Positions 23,930 to 36,479 of a DNA stretch of 64,000 bases are shown here, one piece after another. The stretch spans positions 26,969,501 through 27,033,500 of the forward strand of contig NC_071338.1 in NCBI RefSeq assembly GCF_027744825.2. Reading direction: 5' to 3'. Below the pieces are notes generated by a model. It was not told the DNA's origin. It saw only the letters and a list, made by a program, of their open reading frames with translations, and did not search any database. The translations under genes and the position numbers were made by a program. Numbering within the stretch: position 1 is the first letter of the stretch; each line of letters opens with the position of its first letter. The DNA comes from Synchiropus splendidus. Taxonomy: Eukaryota; Chordata; Actinopteri; Syngnathiformes; Callionymidae.

Positions 23930-24135
23930 CATCTCATGTAGAAGGGTTAGGAGACAATGCTTCAGAGGGTGGTGTGGACACCTGGAGAGGAAGAACGGGA
24001 AGCATGTTGGATGAAGAATGTTAGAGAAGGAAGTGTCTTGTAAAGCTAGAGAGGAAGACAGCCAAACAGGTTTATAGAAGTGATAAAGGAGGATCTGAAG
24101 AGGACGGGAGGGACTAGAGAGGAGGCTAAGATGGT
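23930..24135 (+). mobile_element. Degenerate RTE-type LINE remnant
   Basis: Forward frames spell GTSHVEGLGDNASEGGVDTW, then after frameshifts RMLEKEVSCKA and RFIEVIKEDLKRTGGTREEA. These correspond in order to RGTAHV..LGDKVREARWRW, RMLRLELPGRR and RRFMEVVKEDM..LREEEAE of the copy at 36.5-37.15 kb. It is therefore a second, independently decayed copy of the same C-terminal region, in the opposite orientation to the other two. Stops and shifts make it inactive. Confidence 0.6.
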
Positions 24136-25866
24136 GGACTTGTTGAGACAACACGACCTGGGATGTATACTCAAAGTCTCTCCACTGACCATGAGGGTCT
24201 GGCGAGATAAACATTTCACGAGCAAGTCGTCATATAACTCTGACATGCTGTTTAATAAAGTTTCTGACAAATATGTCAGGGCATGATATCAACTGAATGA
24301 TGACCAGGTCATATTGCACTGTCCAAGTCCATTGCAAGACTTTAAGAAGACGCAAAGGCATGTAACTACTTTACAGATAAGGTAAAGGAAACTTACTTGT
24401 CATGTGTACAACCACAATGTTACACACATAATCACACAAATAATGAGAAAGCCATTGTTCCCAGCTGACTGTTGGCGTGACAACACCAAATGATAAGCTG
24501 AGACTTACTGACAAACCCCAACTCTGGGTCCAACATCATTAATGCAGAAATAATGGCTACCAGCTGCTCTGGAGTCACAGCAACCACGCAGTGTTTAAAT
24601 CATATCTGAATTCACTCTGGACTCACTTTTTTTTATAATACCGCTCTCAATCATTTTAGAACCAACGACAGATCAAAAACATCAATGCAAATATTAGTGA
24701 AGGTTCAACAATAATGGATTATTCTTTGGGTATTATGAAAATATTTTGGGCATCTAGTCATAGTTCCATGACCAAATTGAGACTTGGGTTTCGCCTTGGC
24801 ACAGTGCTCACTTGCATCACTTGTTTCCTACAGTAAAGAGGGGGGAGAACATCGACTGTTTGAGGACAGAATGCTGCGACTGTATGAGCTAATACGAGTA
24901 TCAGCTGAGATCAAAAAGAATTATAAGGGGAGGAAATGGCTGCTAATGGGATGATAAAGCAACAAAACCAATCTGCAGTTGAAGGCTAGAAACACATAAG
25001 AAACCCATGAGAAATGATTCAATAAAACACAATCTCAAACTCTGGTACAGGCGACATGGGAAAATAATGTGTTCTGGTGCGTGCACAACATGTTCTTCTG
25101 TTGTGGGAAAAAAACAAAGTGACTTTTAATGCAGAAACCCTGTGTCTTCATTTCAATCCATTCCTGGGCTTCAATATGGCACTGGATCACTCTGCATTCA
25201 TCATTCCACTTTGACTCACATGAACAAAAAAAACAACAACCTTTGGAGGAGTGCCAAACAATAAATTAGGATCCTCATTAGCCACATCAAATCTAAATTA
25301 CTATTCAATTAACAGGCAAGTCAACCTTCACTAATGAACCGATTAGGCCATGTGTGTTCACAGGAAAGCTAACAAAAGCGCACGCCTCCCCTGGGACAGC
25401 TGTAAAACACTGGAGAAGAATGATGATGCAAATGAGATGCATGATCTAGCAGAGAGTGTGAAGCCGCCTGTGATTCACATGTAAATCTCATATGAAAGGG
25501 AGACATATATTTAGTTGTGGAGCGAGGCGGGGGACACCCTGGACAGGTCGGCGGCGGGGCTCCCACATTCATGAGTGCGGATGATATGAGAGTCAACAGA
25601 CAGACTTCAATCCTCAGAGGAGGGATACAGCTGAGGGGTGAGCACAGACAACCCAAACCCAATCTTCAGTTGACATGGAGAAAGATTCTAAAGAAAGGAA
25701 GGAACTTAAAGGATCGTAAAATGTTGAAATAATCCGCTTCCATTGAAATGCATTGATTCATTTTCTCCTTCCTGAATTGAGTGAGGCTGGAGCCAAGCAA
25801 ATCTACCATCAACAGTCCATGAGACGCTAAAGACAGATAACCACGAACATTTTACGAACGAATTTA
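24136..25866. other. Non-coding stretch, nothing recognised
   Basis: AT-rich unique sequence without tandem repeats; no transposon ends or coding frame supported. Confidence 0.4.
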
Positions 25867-27524
25867 GTAGTATCAATGGGAGGAGGAGTAGAAATAGTAG
25901 CAGTAGTGGCAATACTAGCAGTAGTAGGAGTAGTGGCAATAGTAGGAGTAGTAGAAGTAGTGGCAATAGTAGTAGTAGTAGCAGTAGTAGGAGTAGTAGC
26001 AGAAGTAGAAATAGTAGCAGTAGTATCAATAGTATCAATAGTAGCAGTAGTAGGGGTAGTAGCAGTAGTAGCATTAGTAGCACTAGTAGTAGTAGTAGCA
26101 GTAATGGCAATAGTAGGAGTAGTGGCAATAGTAGGAGTAGTAGCAGTGGTAGCAGTAATAGCACTAGTAGTAGTAGTAGCAGTAGTGGCAATAGTAGCAG
26201 TAGTAGCACTAGTAGTAGTAGTAGCAGTAGTGGCAATACTAGCAGTAGTAGGAGTAGTAGCAAAAGCAGCAGTAGTAGCAGTAGTATGAGTAGTACCAAT
26301 AGTAGCAGTAGTACCAATAGTAGCAGTAGTACCAATAGTAGGAGTAGTAGCAGTAGTAGCAGTAGCAGTAGTAGTAGTAGTAGTAGCAGTAGTACCAATA
26401 GTAGCAGTAGTACCAATAGTAGGAGTAGTAGCAGTAGTAGCAGTAGCAGTAGTAGTAGTAGTAGTAGCAGTAGTGGCAATAGTAGGAGTAGTAGCAGTAG
26501 TGGCAATAGTAAGAGTAGTAGCAGTAGTAGCAGTAGTAGTAGTAGTAGCAGTAGTAGAAATAGTAGCAGTAGTATCAATAGTATCAATAGTAGCAGTAGT
26601 AGGAGTAGTGGCAATAGTAGGAGTAGTAGTAGTAGTAGCAGTAATGGCAATAGTAGGAGTAGTGGCAATTGTAGGAGTAGTAGCAGTAGTAGCAGTAATA
26701 GCACTAGTAGTAGTAGTAGCAGTAGTGGCAATAGTAGCAGTACTGGCAATAGTAGCAGTAGTAGCACTAGTAGTCGTAGTAGCAGTAGTGGCAATAGTAG
26801 CAGTCGTAGGAGTAGTAGCGATAGTAGCAGCAGCAGCAATAGTAGGACTAGTAGCAGTAGTAGCAATAGTAGCAGTAGCAGCAATAGTAGGAGTACTAGC
26901 AGTAGTAGCGATAGTAGCAGTAGCAGTAGTAGGAGTAAATAGCAGTAGTAGCAATAGTAGGAGTAGTAGCAGTAGTAGCAATAGTAGCAGTAGTAGGAGT
27001 AAATAGCGATAGTAGCAGTAGTAGGAGTAGTAGCAGTAGTAGCAATAGTAGCAGTAGTAGGAGTAAATAGCGATAGTAGCAGTAGTAGCAGTAGTAGGAG
27101 TAGTAGTAGCAGTAGTGGCAATAGTAGGAGTAGTAGCAGTAGTGGCAATAGTAAGAGTAGTAGCAGTAGTAGCAGTAGTAGGAGTAAATAGCGATAGTAG
27201 CAGTAGTAGGAGTAGTAGGAGTAGTAGCAGTAGTAGCAATAGTAGCAGTAGTAGGAGTAAATAGCGATAGTAGCAGTAGTAGCAGTAGTAGGAGTAGTAG
27301 GAGTAGTAGCAGTAGTAGCAATAGTAGCAGTAGTAGGAGTAAATAGCGATAGTAGCAGTAGTAGCAGTAGTAGGAGTAGTAGCGATAGTAGCAGTAGCAG
27401 CAATAGTAGGAGTAGTAGCAGTAGTAGCAATAGTAGCAGTAGTAGGAGTAGTAGGAGTAGTAGCAGTAGTAGCAATAGTAGCAGTAGTAGGAGTAAATAG
27501 CGATAGTAGCAGTAGCAGCAATAG
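25867..27524. repeat. 1.65-kb imperfect trinucleotide array (AGT/AGC/AGG/AAT)
   Basis: The plus strand is almost entirely AGT, AGC, AGG, AAT and GGC-type triplets. A segment starting at 26007 recurs at 26556, an offset of 549 bp (183 triplets), including the distinctive pair of 'atcaat' units, so the array grew partly by internal duplication. From 26935 on, a GTAAATAGC punctuation occurs seven times (26935, 26999, 27063, 27184, 27257, 27339, 27493). Each adds one extra base and so shifts triplet phase. All three minus-strand frames lack stops, which creates long but meaningless open frames. Confidence 0.95.
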
Positions 27525-29269
27525 TCGTCTACCAGAAGAAGCCCTGCACTTGTTTCAATGAAATGACTTTGTGTGACAGATTTCACCACACAGCTCAGCA
27601 CTAATGGGTGCGCTTATGAGCTAGAATAAGTTATGGCGATTTATGTAAATATATTGATACATCTAATGCAGCCCCCCTCCCCAGCTTACCTTTGATTTAT
27701 GGCATCTCAGCTTGATGCTCCGTCGGAAGGAGAGGCGTCGTGAAGGCCAGTTTTGCGTGGCAGGGGCTGCTGCTGTTTCGCTCCTCTTCAAGAAAGCCTC
27801 CAATTCAGATTCTGGAGAGAGAAAAGGCAGGCTTTTCAAAAAACTTGATTCAAAGGTCTGGGGTCATAAGGTACTGTGCAGGGCAGAGAAGCACCAGAGA
27901 AACTCATTATTGCAGGAGTAAATGTCAGAACAACCCGGTCTAATTGTGTCATTACTAATTCATGTTTATTAATGCAGTGATGTATAACGTCTCTACTGAG
28001 GTTGTTGTGTGTGGATTATTCATTCCCGGCACAGTAAGGCATGAGGAGCAGCGGTTCACGGATGCGTGTAGTGATCATGCATATTGCATCAAATTATAAA
28101 CCTTGGTTTTGTTGACCACGTTTTTCAAAAGGACCGGTTGGAGCGAACTGAAGGGAAGGTAGGTACGAGAGTGGATATCAAACTTTAGCTGTGTTTGTTG
28201 AGGGTTTCAGCCACAACACAGTAACTTTTACCAGAGCTTGCAGTAAACAAACGATCAACCGACTTAAACCTCATTTAAAAGACAGGGCAGATTCCGTCCA
28301 GCACCGAAGGCAGTGGCGGTAGCGTCTGGTCCTCACATGTGGCCCTCCCAGCTGTACACCAAAACTGACACCATGAGAACTCCACAGTTACAGTGCACCT
28401 CATCGGGACAAGAAATTGGTCATTCTCCAAGACTGGGATGCTGAAGCCTGAGCTCGGAGATGCCCTCAATGTCCTGGTTTCCCCTGTTGTCATCTTTCTT
28501 TGGGCCAAAAACACAATGGTTATGGAAGAGAAAAAGAAAATCTCCGGAATCTGGTGAGAAATGGGGATCAACTGCAGGTCTCATGTAGAGCTATCAAACT
28601 AAAATGGATGCCAGTCTTTCTAGAACAAACCCATGTGTTCAGCTTACTTCAGTGTTCAGCTCTGACTTATGGATAAATAAAACAGATGCAGCAATAGTTT
28701 CTGTGGCCCTTCAGTGAAAGTAAAACCCAAGTTCCTTCACACTGAGACAATGTTCAGGCGTCTTGTCAGGGTATCTCCTTGGACACTGCAAGGTAAAATC
28801 TGAGAACTTATAGTTGTGTGAGGTGTGGTGTGTATAGGGAGAATATGGTTTGCAATGAAAAAATGAAATGAGACTGACCGACAAAAGTAAATATAGTGAT
28901 AAAGAATGCAAAACAAAGGGCAGCAACACACTGTTGGAAGGTTGTTTAATGGTATAAACAAGTTCATAGTCGATACAGTTTTAAACTTCTACAGCTGCTG
29001 AACCTGTATCATACCATGGAGTGAGGGTTTATTTAAAACATCCGACGAGGCAAGTTCCTTTATCTGGCGTTGACTCCGACAGGCTACAGTGTTACATGGA
29101 ACAGATGCAAAAAGCAATGTTTTCATGCATTCATGAAAGCCAGGTGGTGTGTGTGTGTGACTACAAGTGATGGTGCTGGTGTCTGGTGCTGGCTCCATGC
29201 CAGGGCCCCTGGTCCCCAGTGCCCCAGCCCCTCACTAGTGCCGAGCCTCTGGGCAAGTACCCTGTTATT
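27525..29269. other. Non-coding stretch
   Basis: Mixed unique sequence after the triplet array. A minus-strand open frame at 28275-28571 has no recognisable domain. A short GTGTGTGTGTG run lies at 29149-29159. Nothing else recognised. Confidence 0.4.
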
Positions 29270-29880
29270 GTTTTCCCTGCCAAGCAATTAGCAGCACTTA
29301 AGATTTATTTAGTCATGCTCTAATGTGCGGTGATTAGCTCGGGGCCCCACACGAGCCTCTTCATCCCATCACCTTGTCTCCCCCGTCATAGCTGCACATC
29401 AGGAGGAGACAGTGTGGGAATGTGCGGGAGGAAGCAGATGGTACAGCGGGTGAGACGGCGAGGGGAGGCGGAACACTGCTGGAAGGATTACGAGAGCGCT
29501 CGCCCAGCTCTGTGGATCAGCACTTTCTAAGAGATCTTCAGGGGCTTGTTGGCTGAACACAGTGCAAGAGGAAAGGGCAAATACAGCCCAGTTACACTTT
29601 TATAGAATGCTTTGTGGAAAAACACCCCTGACACACACCTCGGCCTGGCAGTTCGGTTTGTCATACGGCCCAGGGGGCTCCGCGAGCCCGTCACGTGACC
29701 GTTGCTGTACGACCTCAAAGGGCAGCTTCCCCATTCTGCAGAGGCCCCTCCCACTAGGCTGGACTGCTCTTTGGAAAAATGTTGTTTGGGTCACTGCGTA
29801 ATCTGTGATGCATTTGGCCTCGGGCGGAAATAAAATACGCAAGAAAGCAGGTCGAGGAGATTATGCAAAGGCAGCCAAGA
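29270..29880. promoter_or_regulatory. Candidate regulatory block with CLEAR/USF E-box
   Basis: A repeat-free block of balanced GC with AGCAATTAGC (29283-29292), GTGATTAGC (about 29331-29339) and the perfect palindrome GTCACGTGAC at 29690-29699, the CLEAR/USF consensus. Several overlapping open frames on both strands lack domains. This is the composition I would expect of conserved regulatory DNA, but that is inference. Confidence 0.27.
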
Positions 29881-32347
29881 AAAAAAACAAAGAAGAGAGA
29901 AGAAGCAAATGGTCTTGATTATTAAGTACATTTTTTATGGCTATTAAATACGGACAACTAGTTTGGGGACTTGTACGTTTAGTTACCAATGGCTGAAACC
30001 ATAGAGACAGACACCCAACACTCATTTTTCTTTTCAATTTTAAATGTTAGAATTTGAATGAATAAAAAGTTGAAGTCCGCTTTTATCATCATCTCAGCGG
30101 CTCGGACTCTGAAATGGATCATGTCCAACCCAGCCGACAACACTAGTTATGGTGGCCTTTTCTTGATGTAATTTTGGAGAGAAATCTTGGGAAAGCTACT
30201 ATTGAAAAGTAGCAATTCAGATTGACGCATCAGTAGCCTGAATATGCAGCATAGCAGACGAAGGTCAAAGGCAGGTTCAGCTTCATATACACATCTTATA
30301 CATATGCATTAACAAACCTATCAATCTTGGCTGGACAGGAGGGGGAGGGGAGGGGATCATATCAGTAAATATTAAAAACAGGATCTGAGAATTGGACACA
30401 ATAGCTGCACATGGTATTCGTTTTTGTGTGTTTTGGGACTGTTAGATGCAATCTAATCACGGCACTGAACGGAGCATCCTGACGGAACGATCACCTAAAA
30501 TTGCAATGCAGTCTGGAAGGGTGGTAGTATAAATGAAATATCACTTTCCATTTTATCTCCGGGGGAAGCGTGATGCTCAAAACCAATCAGAATTTCACAA
30601 GCTGACCCTTGACCTTTCTCATCTCAAAATGACTACCATTATCTCCCAGAAAATTAGAAGCGTCTTACTATTGTTCCAGTCGCGGATGCGGGTGGAGGTT
30701 ATTTAAAGATAAATGCGCTGGTGTTCATGATCCATGCGACAATCATGACACCGGCGCTAAAGGAAAACATTTCCACTGAAGCTGCGCTGCAGTGTGAGCG
30801 AGCGGACGTGCAGGAGATGAAGTGCAAATGGATTCACGTTGATTATCCCAGGCGATGCAGCTGGTGTACACAAAGCAGCTTGTCCACATCGGGGCGGCTG
30901 CTTTCACTGAACGTCATTGTATTTGAAGTGATCGCTGTAAAGACCTGCTTTAATGCACAATTTACAGCAAAAATTTTGAAATGGAACGCGGATGATGATG
31001 TTGGTTTCAGAGGTCTCTTTTGGCGACTGGATCAGTGCTGGCTGTCACAAACACTAGAGAGGGGTGATATCTTGCAGCTGATATGGGAGGAAGCCTGAAC
31101 CTGTGCTACAACAAAATATCCACTATACTGACAAGGCAATGAGCAAAAAAAGGTCCAAAACCATCAATGACCATTCATCCATAAGCCCACTATGCAGGTG
31201 CATTTCTATAAATTCTGACTCACTCAATTTCATATCAGAGAACACAGATAAAGCGTACAAACTTTAAATGTATCTTTCCATAATCCTTGCTTTTTTGTGG
31301 TTCGTGAACTCAATACATTGCATTGCATGACTCTCGCTAGTCATGGGGTGTCAAACTCAATTGGACAAGGGCCCAGGCAGGGACCAAACAGAAATCGAAC
31401 TGACCTGTCTACAACTGACATTCTTTAGTAGGAAATAACAGTCACAGCAGAATCCAAAATCACTCTCCTTTTTTTACATATTCAGCATGAAGCAGCTCTA
31501 TGACCCACCTGTGATTTTACCTCATAACAGCAGAGACACTATGGTCTTCTTCTTCATTGCTGTTTGGGCTTTTGGCAGTTTCCAGGTTAGTCTTTGACAT
31601 CAGTCAAAAAGGTAATCTCCCCTGGTCACGATCGATGGATTGGACGTCAGCATGTCCTGCTTATGTTATTAACGAATTACATTTTGAGCCACATGTCTTT
31701 GTTTACAGTTGTTGTGGGCTACATACAGTAAGAGGAGGTGGTGGGCTGGAATGGAATGACATAGCTTATACATTTCTTATTGTATTGCGGGATTCTGCAA
31801 ACTACAGGTTTTTTTCTATTTTGATCCAGTGCCCTATTGGGCCCTTGGATGAGCAGCATGCAAGTCTCAGTGGAGGAGCATCACTGAGGCAGTGATCCCT
31901 CAGCATTCTGCCTTGTTCCGTTCATATCCACACATGGTTGCTGCGTATAGTCAAGTGTGTTTCGAGCCCTAGAACCCTCAGTGTCCTCCACAGATTCTGG
32001 CACTGAAGCTTAGCGCTAGAGGAGGTTATCACGAAGAAACTCCTCGACAAGTCAAGGGAAGGAAGAGCGTTCTCATACACACTAAAATGAATACACACTT
32101 ACTATGTTGCGCGTTATGTTCCAGACCACTATGCAATAATTGAGGGGGTTTTGAATAACCAGGGAAAACATTTCAACAAATGTCATTATTATTTGAGCGA
32201 AAAACCCTGATACAACAGCAAAAGGAGGAGTTTTAAACAGAAGACGCCTCTGAAGACAGAGGTACAAAACAAAAGGACAAAGTGCACAGCAAACAATGCA
32301 AGGTTTCAAACACCCAGCAAACAAAGATAGGACATTAAAAAAACATG

Positions 32348-32355
<8 letters not shown>
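29881..32355. other. Non-coding stretch; possible hAT end and regulatory sequence
   Basis: About 30540-31090 is a repeat-free, GC-balanced block holding a 125-codon forward frame (30721-31098) with no recognisable domain. At 31344-31360 the sequence ATGGGGTGTCAAACTC resembles the terminus of a widespread hAT family, but no matching second end is visible. No gene supported. Confidence 0.35.

Positions 32356-32409
<54 letters not shown>
32356..32409. repeat. (TA)n microsatellite
   Basis: 27 uninterrupted TA units, read directly. Confidence 0.95.
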
Positions 32410-32412
<3 letters not shown>

Positions 32413-33296
32413 GTTTCACGATGCATTATTAATGATTAGTGCATTCAAAAGACATCAATGTTTTTATAAATCTTTACATACCATATATTACGAATGTTTA
32501 TGATCATGAATGGCGGTTAGGCTAGGGTTATGGATTTTTGAGTCTTTATAACTACATTAACCTTGTAAACGCCAAAGTCGCAAAATTGTGATAGGCAGCA
32601 TTTAAACAAGCGTAGCGGCAAATATGGAGCCTGGTCTAGTTACTACTTCAATTAAGCAGATGCCAACACCTGTAACCTCAATCTGAAAAACATTTGTGTG
32701 CATGTGTCCATCAAGGTTTTGGAGTAAACCAGGATGTTGTTGTTTCATAGTAGGAGTATTACAGAGACCTGGAGAGAAGCTCTAACTGACTCAGATTCTG
32801 AAGAGGAATATTCACACACTGGTGAAAACTGTACAGTGAGGCCCTAAAGTCCAGAAGCACGGTTGAAGCCATGGGAGAAAACACACTGTGAGGCAGCAAG
32901 ATGCTCATGGTTCTGCCATAAAGACAGTGATGATGCCCAGGCATCATCATCAGCATCATCACCCAGTTGCTGGGAGATGAGGAAGAATATCACCAGTGGA
33001 CCAGACAAACATCTGTAAAAAGATATATAACTCGCTATGGATGTCATTACAAAGATCAGATCATACTGAAGACTCTTCTCTTTTACGGTATTCCTTCATC
33101 TCTAACCATTTTCAAGGTACAGCCTTTTAAAATAGTGACATTGAAGTGGAATACTCAGGGCCCAAAAGGTCCATATCACAAAATATTTTGTCACAATACT
33201 TGTCTCGCCCTAAATCGACATACATGAATACTAATAGTGCATTTTAGATGGGTTTAAAGTAAAATGCTACCCAAAAGTCACTGTATTTTCCAGTAG
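32410..33296. other. Non-coding stretch
   Basis: AT-rich unique sequence with a short CATCATCAT-type run at 32941-32960. Nothing recognised. Confidence 0.4.
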
Positions 33297-33478
33297 AAAT
33301 AAGCAGAACCTCCCGTCACAGGAACAGCTTCTTCCCCTCGGCCGTCAGACTGTTGAATTTGTGAACAGCCTTGTTGTTATTTTATTTACTTTTTGACTGC
33401 ACGTTATTCCAAAACACTTTCCTAGTTAGTGGGCTCCCCACTGACCATGGCAATAAATTTGATTCTGATTCTGATTCA
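33297..33478 (+). mobile_element. L2-type LINE 3' end
   Basis: Codons 33302-33364 read SRTSRHRNSFFPSAVRLLNL and then TGA, the characteristic last residues of fish L2/Maui-type reverse transcriptases (RN-x-FFPxAVRLLN). A roughly 95-bp 3' UTR follows, ending in AATAAATTT and three GATTCT units (33461-33478), the usual L2-type tail. Everything upstream is missing, so this is a strongly 5'-truncated insertion. The intact tail and frame suggest it is younger than the RTE fragments. Confidence 0.8.
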
Positions 33479-33879
33479 GTAATTTATAGAAAGCCAGAAT
33501 TAAAAGTCCTTTAGATGAAATCCAGCTTGAAAATACGTGAAAAAAAAAATACCAGTATCATGAATGCGCTACAAAACGTGATACTCCCACCTAAAAAAAT
33601 AATATTGTTTATTATTATTGAGCAATTATTATTTAATAATGACATCATTTATCGCCTCTGCCTTTAATTAAGGTGTTGTTTAAGGTGATCTTTCCGTGAT
33701 CATTCCAAGGCAAAACATAGGCTGAAAAAGGCACAAATGAGCATTTTATAATGCAGATTTACAGGCTAATATGCTGCCAGGCACATATGAATGAACAAGT
33801 AGTTTGTTTGCATGTTCCCTAATCTAAAGTGCGACCAATATCCTCTCTGAAGGAGACAGACAGAACACACTGAGGGAGC
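33479..33879. other. AT-rich non-coding spacer
   Basis: Includes TTATTATTATT-like runs at 33599-33640. No feature recognised. Confidence 0.4.
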
Positions 33880-34210
33880 CTGTGACAATAACAGGATGTG
33901 CTTTCTAAACAAATGTGAGCTCATTTGACTCTTTAAGCATCAGTTCTATTTCCTTGCGCTGCACGTATAATGTTGCCGGGTCACCAGGCCTGTTCTGCTT
34001 TAAATGTTATATTTCCATGATTGGTTGGTTCTCCGCATTTCCTGCTCACTGTGTAAGAGCAAACTCCATTGTCTGAGGGTGGATTCTGCTCGGCCCTTGG
34101 AGGGGCCGTCCCCCCGGGAACGCTACATCTTTTATTAATCAGGGGCGATGCGCCACAGCCCCGCTTATCTAATTTAGCAGCCCGCCTCATACACAACTAT
34201 GGTTTGGTGA
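33880..34210. promoter_or_regulatory. Candidate conserved non-coding block
   Basis: A repeat-free block of balanced composition with homeodomain-type cores (TTTATTAATCAGG near 34131, CTAATTTAGC near 34169), GATTGGTTGGTT (inverted CCAAT) near 34019 and GC-rich runs including CCGTCCCCCCGGG. Frames on the minus strand are open but lack domains. Enhancer-like by composition only. Confidence 0.25.
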
Positions 34211-36138
34211 GGATAGAAGCAGAGAGTGGGGCGCAGTGGCTTTAGATAGGATGGGGGGGGGAGGGCTGCAGTAGCTTCCGTATTTGTATTTTTTTATATA
34301 TTTGCAGGTGATACATGGTGATGTTTGGGGAGGGGCGAGGAGAAAAGGGGGGACTTATCAGACACCTCGTCACCAAGTTTTAGGACTGAATCACAATATG
34401 GCAAATTACCTTCTGCTGACAAGAAAAAATGAGCGTGGCCCCCATATGAAAAAAAATAGGATTGTCAGGAAGAGGTGACACATTGATTGCTTAGCATGCG
34501 CATCCAGAAGGCTGGGGTTCAGAGGCGTCCTCCCTATATATATGTAGAAGAGGCGCAGCAGTGCACGGCACAGCCATGAGGGGGGGGAATGAGAAATTGA
34601 AATGCCATGTTAGATTGGAGTCTCCTTCTCAAGCCCGTCCAGCCCATTAAAGTGCCATGTAGTGGCGCAACCAGGCACGCTGGGCACTGTGCCAGGACCC
34701 CCTGGACCCCAATATGGCAAGCATAACTGAATCAAATCTTTGGCTGGACAAAGCTGCTGATAGTTAAGTAAATATGTTCTGTTTACTCAAAGGCCTCCAT
34801 TTGTGTCACAGCGCTGATGAATCAGTGTCACCGGTGTTGAGAGCACTTACTGTCAACCCTGCTGCCCCCGGCTACAGCACTGATGGACACAAACTATAAA
34901 ATATCATTCCCCCAGGGAGGCATCGCTCAGCCGTAACCCCACACCCCAGATAGGGTGTGATCTGGTCAGCGTGTTTGTCTTCTCCAGCAAAAAGGTCCAC
35001 ATGCGAGCGGATTGTTTATGGTCGGGTAAGTGAGGCCGAAAATCTGCTCCTGTTCATTATCTCTGTCATAAAATAGAAATGGATCGACCAAGAATCTTTC
35101 CATATGAGGCGGCAAGTAGTTTGACTTTGTGTCAAGAACATGTCTTTTGTCAGTGGACAGAGAGAGTGAAAAACCATGCTCCGCTATAGCAACAATGCCA
35201 CTGGTTTATCCAAATGATCATCACAAGAACTCAAGAATGACAGTCATTTTTTTCCTCCTAGTTCTGATGTTAAACTATTGTTACTCTTTTTTACATTATT
35301 TGAAATTTGACAATAATAATGAAAACTATTTTGAACATTCAGCAAAGTATTTAATAAATGTTGACAATCATGCGTTTGCTATACCTTCAATTTTATGACA
35401 GCATCATTTACACAACCAAACCTGTATCAAGCTCAAATATAGCATAGATTACCTTTTTTCATGAATATTTTAAAAAATGGGGTGAAGCGTCTACAGGAGG
35501 AGAAAAGACGAGAGGACATAAAACCTCCGTCCTCCATCGGTCACTGGGTTTCTATTGCCTTTTTTTTTTGTACAATGCACAAGGTCATGGCTTCAGTGTG
35601 TGCATTCAAGCATGTGTTATGTAAAACCCTTACTAGATAGAAGCTCCCTTATTGTCCGAGATGAAACATTCCAGGAGAGAATATCACCTATTAATGCAGA
35701 TATACATGTCTCTTAACATTGCTTACCATTCTTCTAAATATTGACGATTCAATTAGAGTGTCTGCAGTCTCTAGCTTCTTGATTCACCTAATACAAGGAT
35801 ATTAGCAAGGATCCTTTGAGATTCAAGGACAAAGCCAATAAAAGGAAAATGGAACAAGATGGAGTGGATCGCCACGCTCGCTGCAAAAGGACACAAGACG
35901 AGCTCACCGCTCCTTTGTGCGGCATTAGTTATATATTTACAAATCTGTTATGGCAGCAGCCTTCATGAAAACACCTGTCAAATCATGGAGGATTCTTGAT
36001 AGCTTTCAGAACAAAAACTGCAGTATTTTTGTGACTTTTTTTCCCCTGGAAATATGCTGTTTATAACCCTCATTTCTATTTCACATGAAAATTATAAAAT
36101 ATTTCAAATGGAATACTGAAAAATGTAAAGGTCAGTGA
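34211..36138. other. Non-coding stretch
   Basis: Starts with G-rich runs (34250-34265), then AT-rich unique sequence. Nothing recognised; no gene supported. Confidence 0.4.
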
Positions 36139-36167
36139 ACACGCACACACACACAGACACACACACG
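36139..36167. repeat. (CA)n microsatellite
   Basis: Imperfect CA dinucleotide run with one G substitution and a CG at the start; read directly. Confidence 0.85.
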
Positions 36168-36479
36168 CTTACAGTAAAAAATATAAAGGGAATGTCCCCA
36201 CAAAGACTGCAACATCTTGCACTGTCAGACAGACTTTATTGACGTCTGCTTCTGAAGGTTCAAGTTCAACAATGGATCAATACCAGCTGCCTGTGTCCTG
36301 ACTGCAAACTTGGAAGTGGTATAAGCATGTGTGTAAGCCAGTGTAGTTTGTTCTGAAGCTTGTAGGTTAACCTTTTCATGTCTGAAAAAACAAGTGGGGG
36401 GAGAGTTAGGCAGAGAGAAGTAAGGCAGAGTGTCAGGGAGTTCCTGCATCTGATATGTTTGAGGGGGTCATCATTAAGG
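36168..36479. other. Non-coding spacer before the RTE remnant
   Basis: Unique sequence; may include the element's 3' untranslated region (minus orientation), but this cannot be shown. Confidence 0.3.

Noticed and set aside
25706..27601. A 631-codon minus-strand frame and several others of 140-560 codons across the triplet array
   Set aside because: The array lacks stop codons in all three minus frames and two plus frames because of its triplet content. The products are runs of Leu, Thr/Ala/Ile, Tyr/Cys or Ser/Asn with phase changes at AAAT insertions, which is a repeat artefact.
30721..31098. 125-codon forward frame
   Set aside because: No recognisable domain or codon bias; it lies in a repeat-free block where frames are open on both strands.
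31344..31360. hAT-like terminus ATGGGGTGTCAAACTC
   Set aside because: No second terminus or 8-bp duplication could be found, so no element was called.
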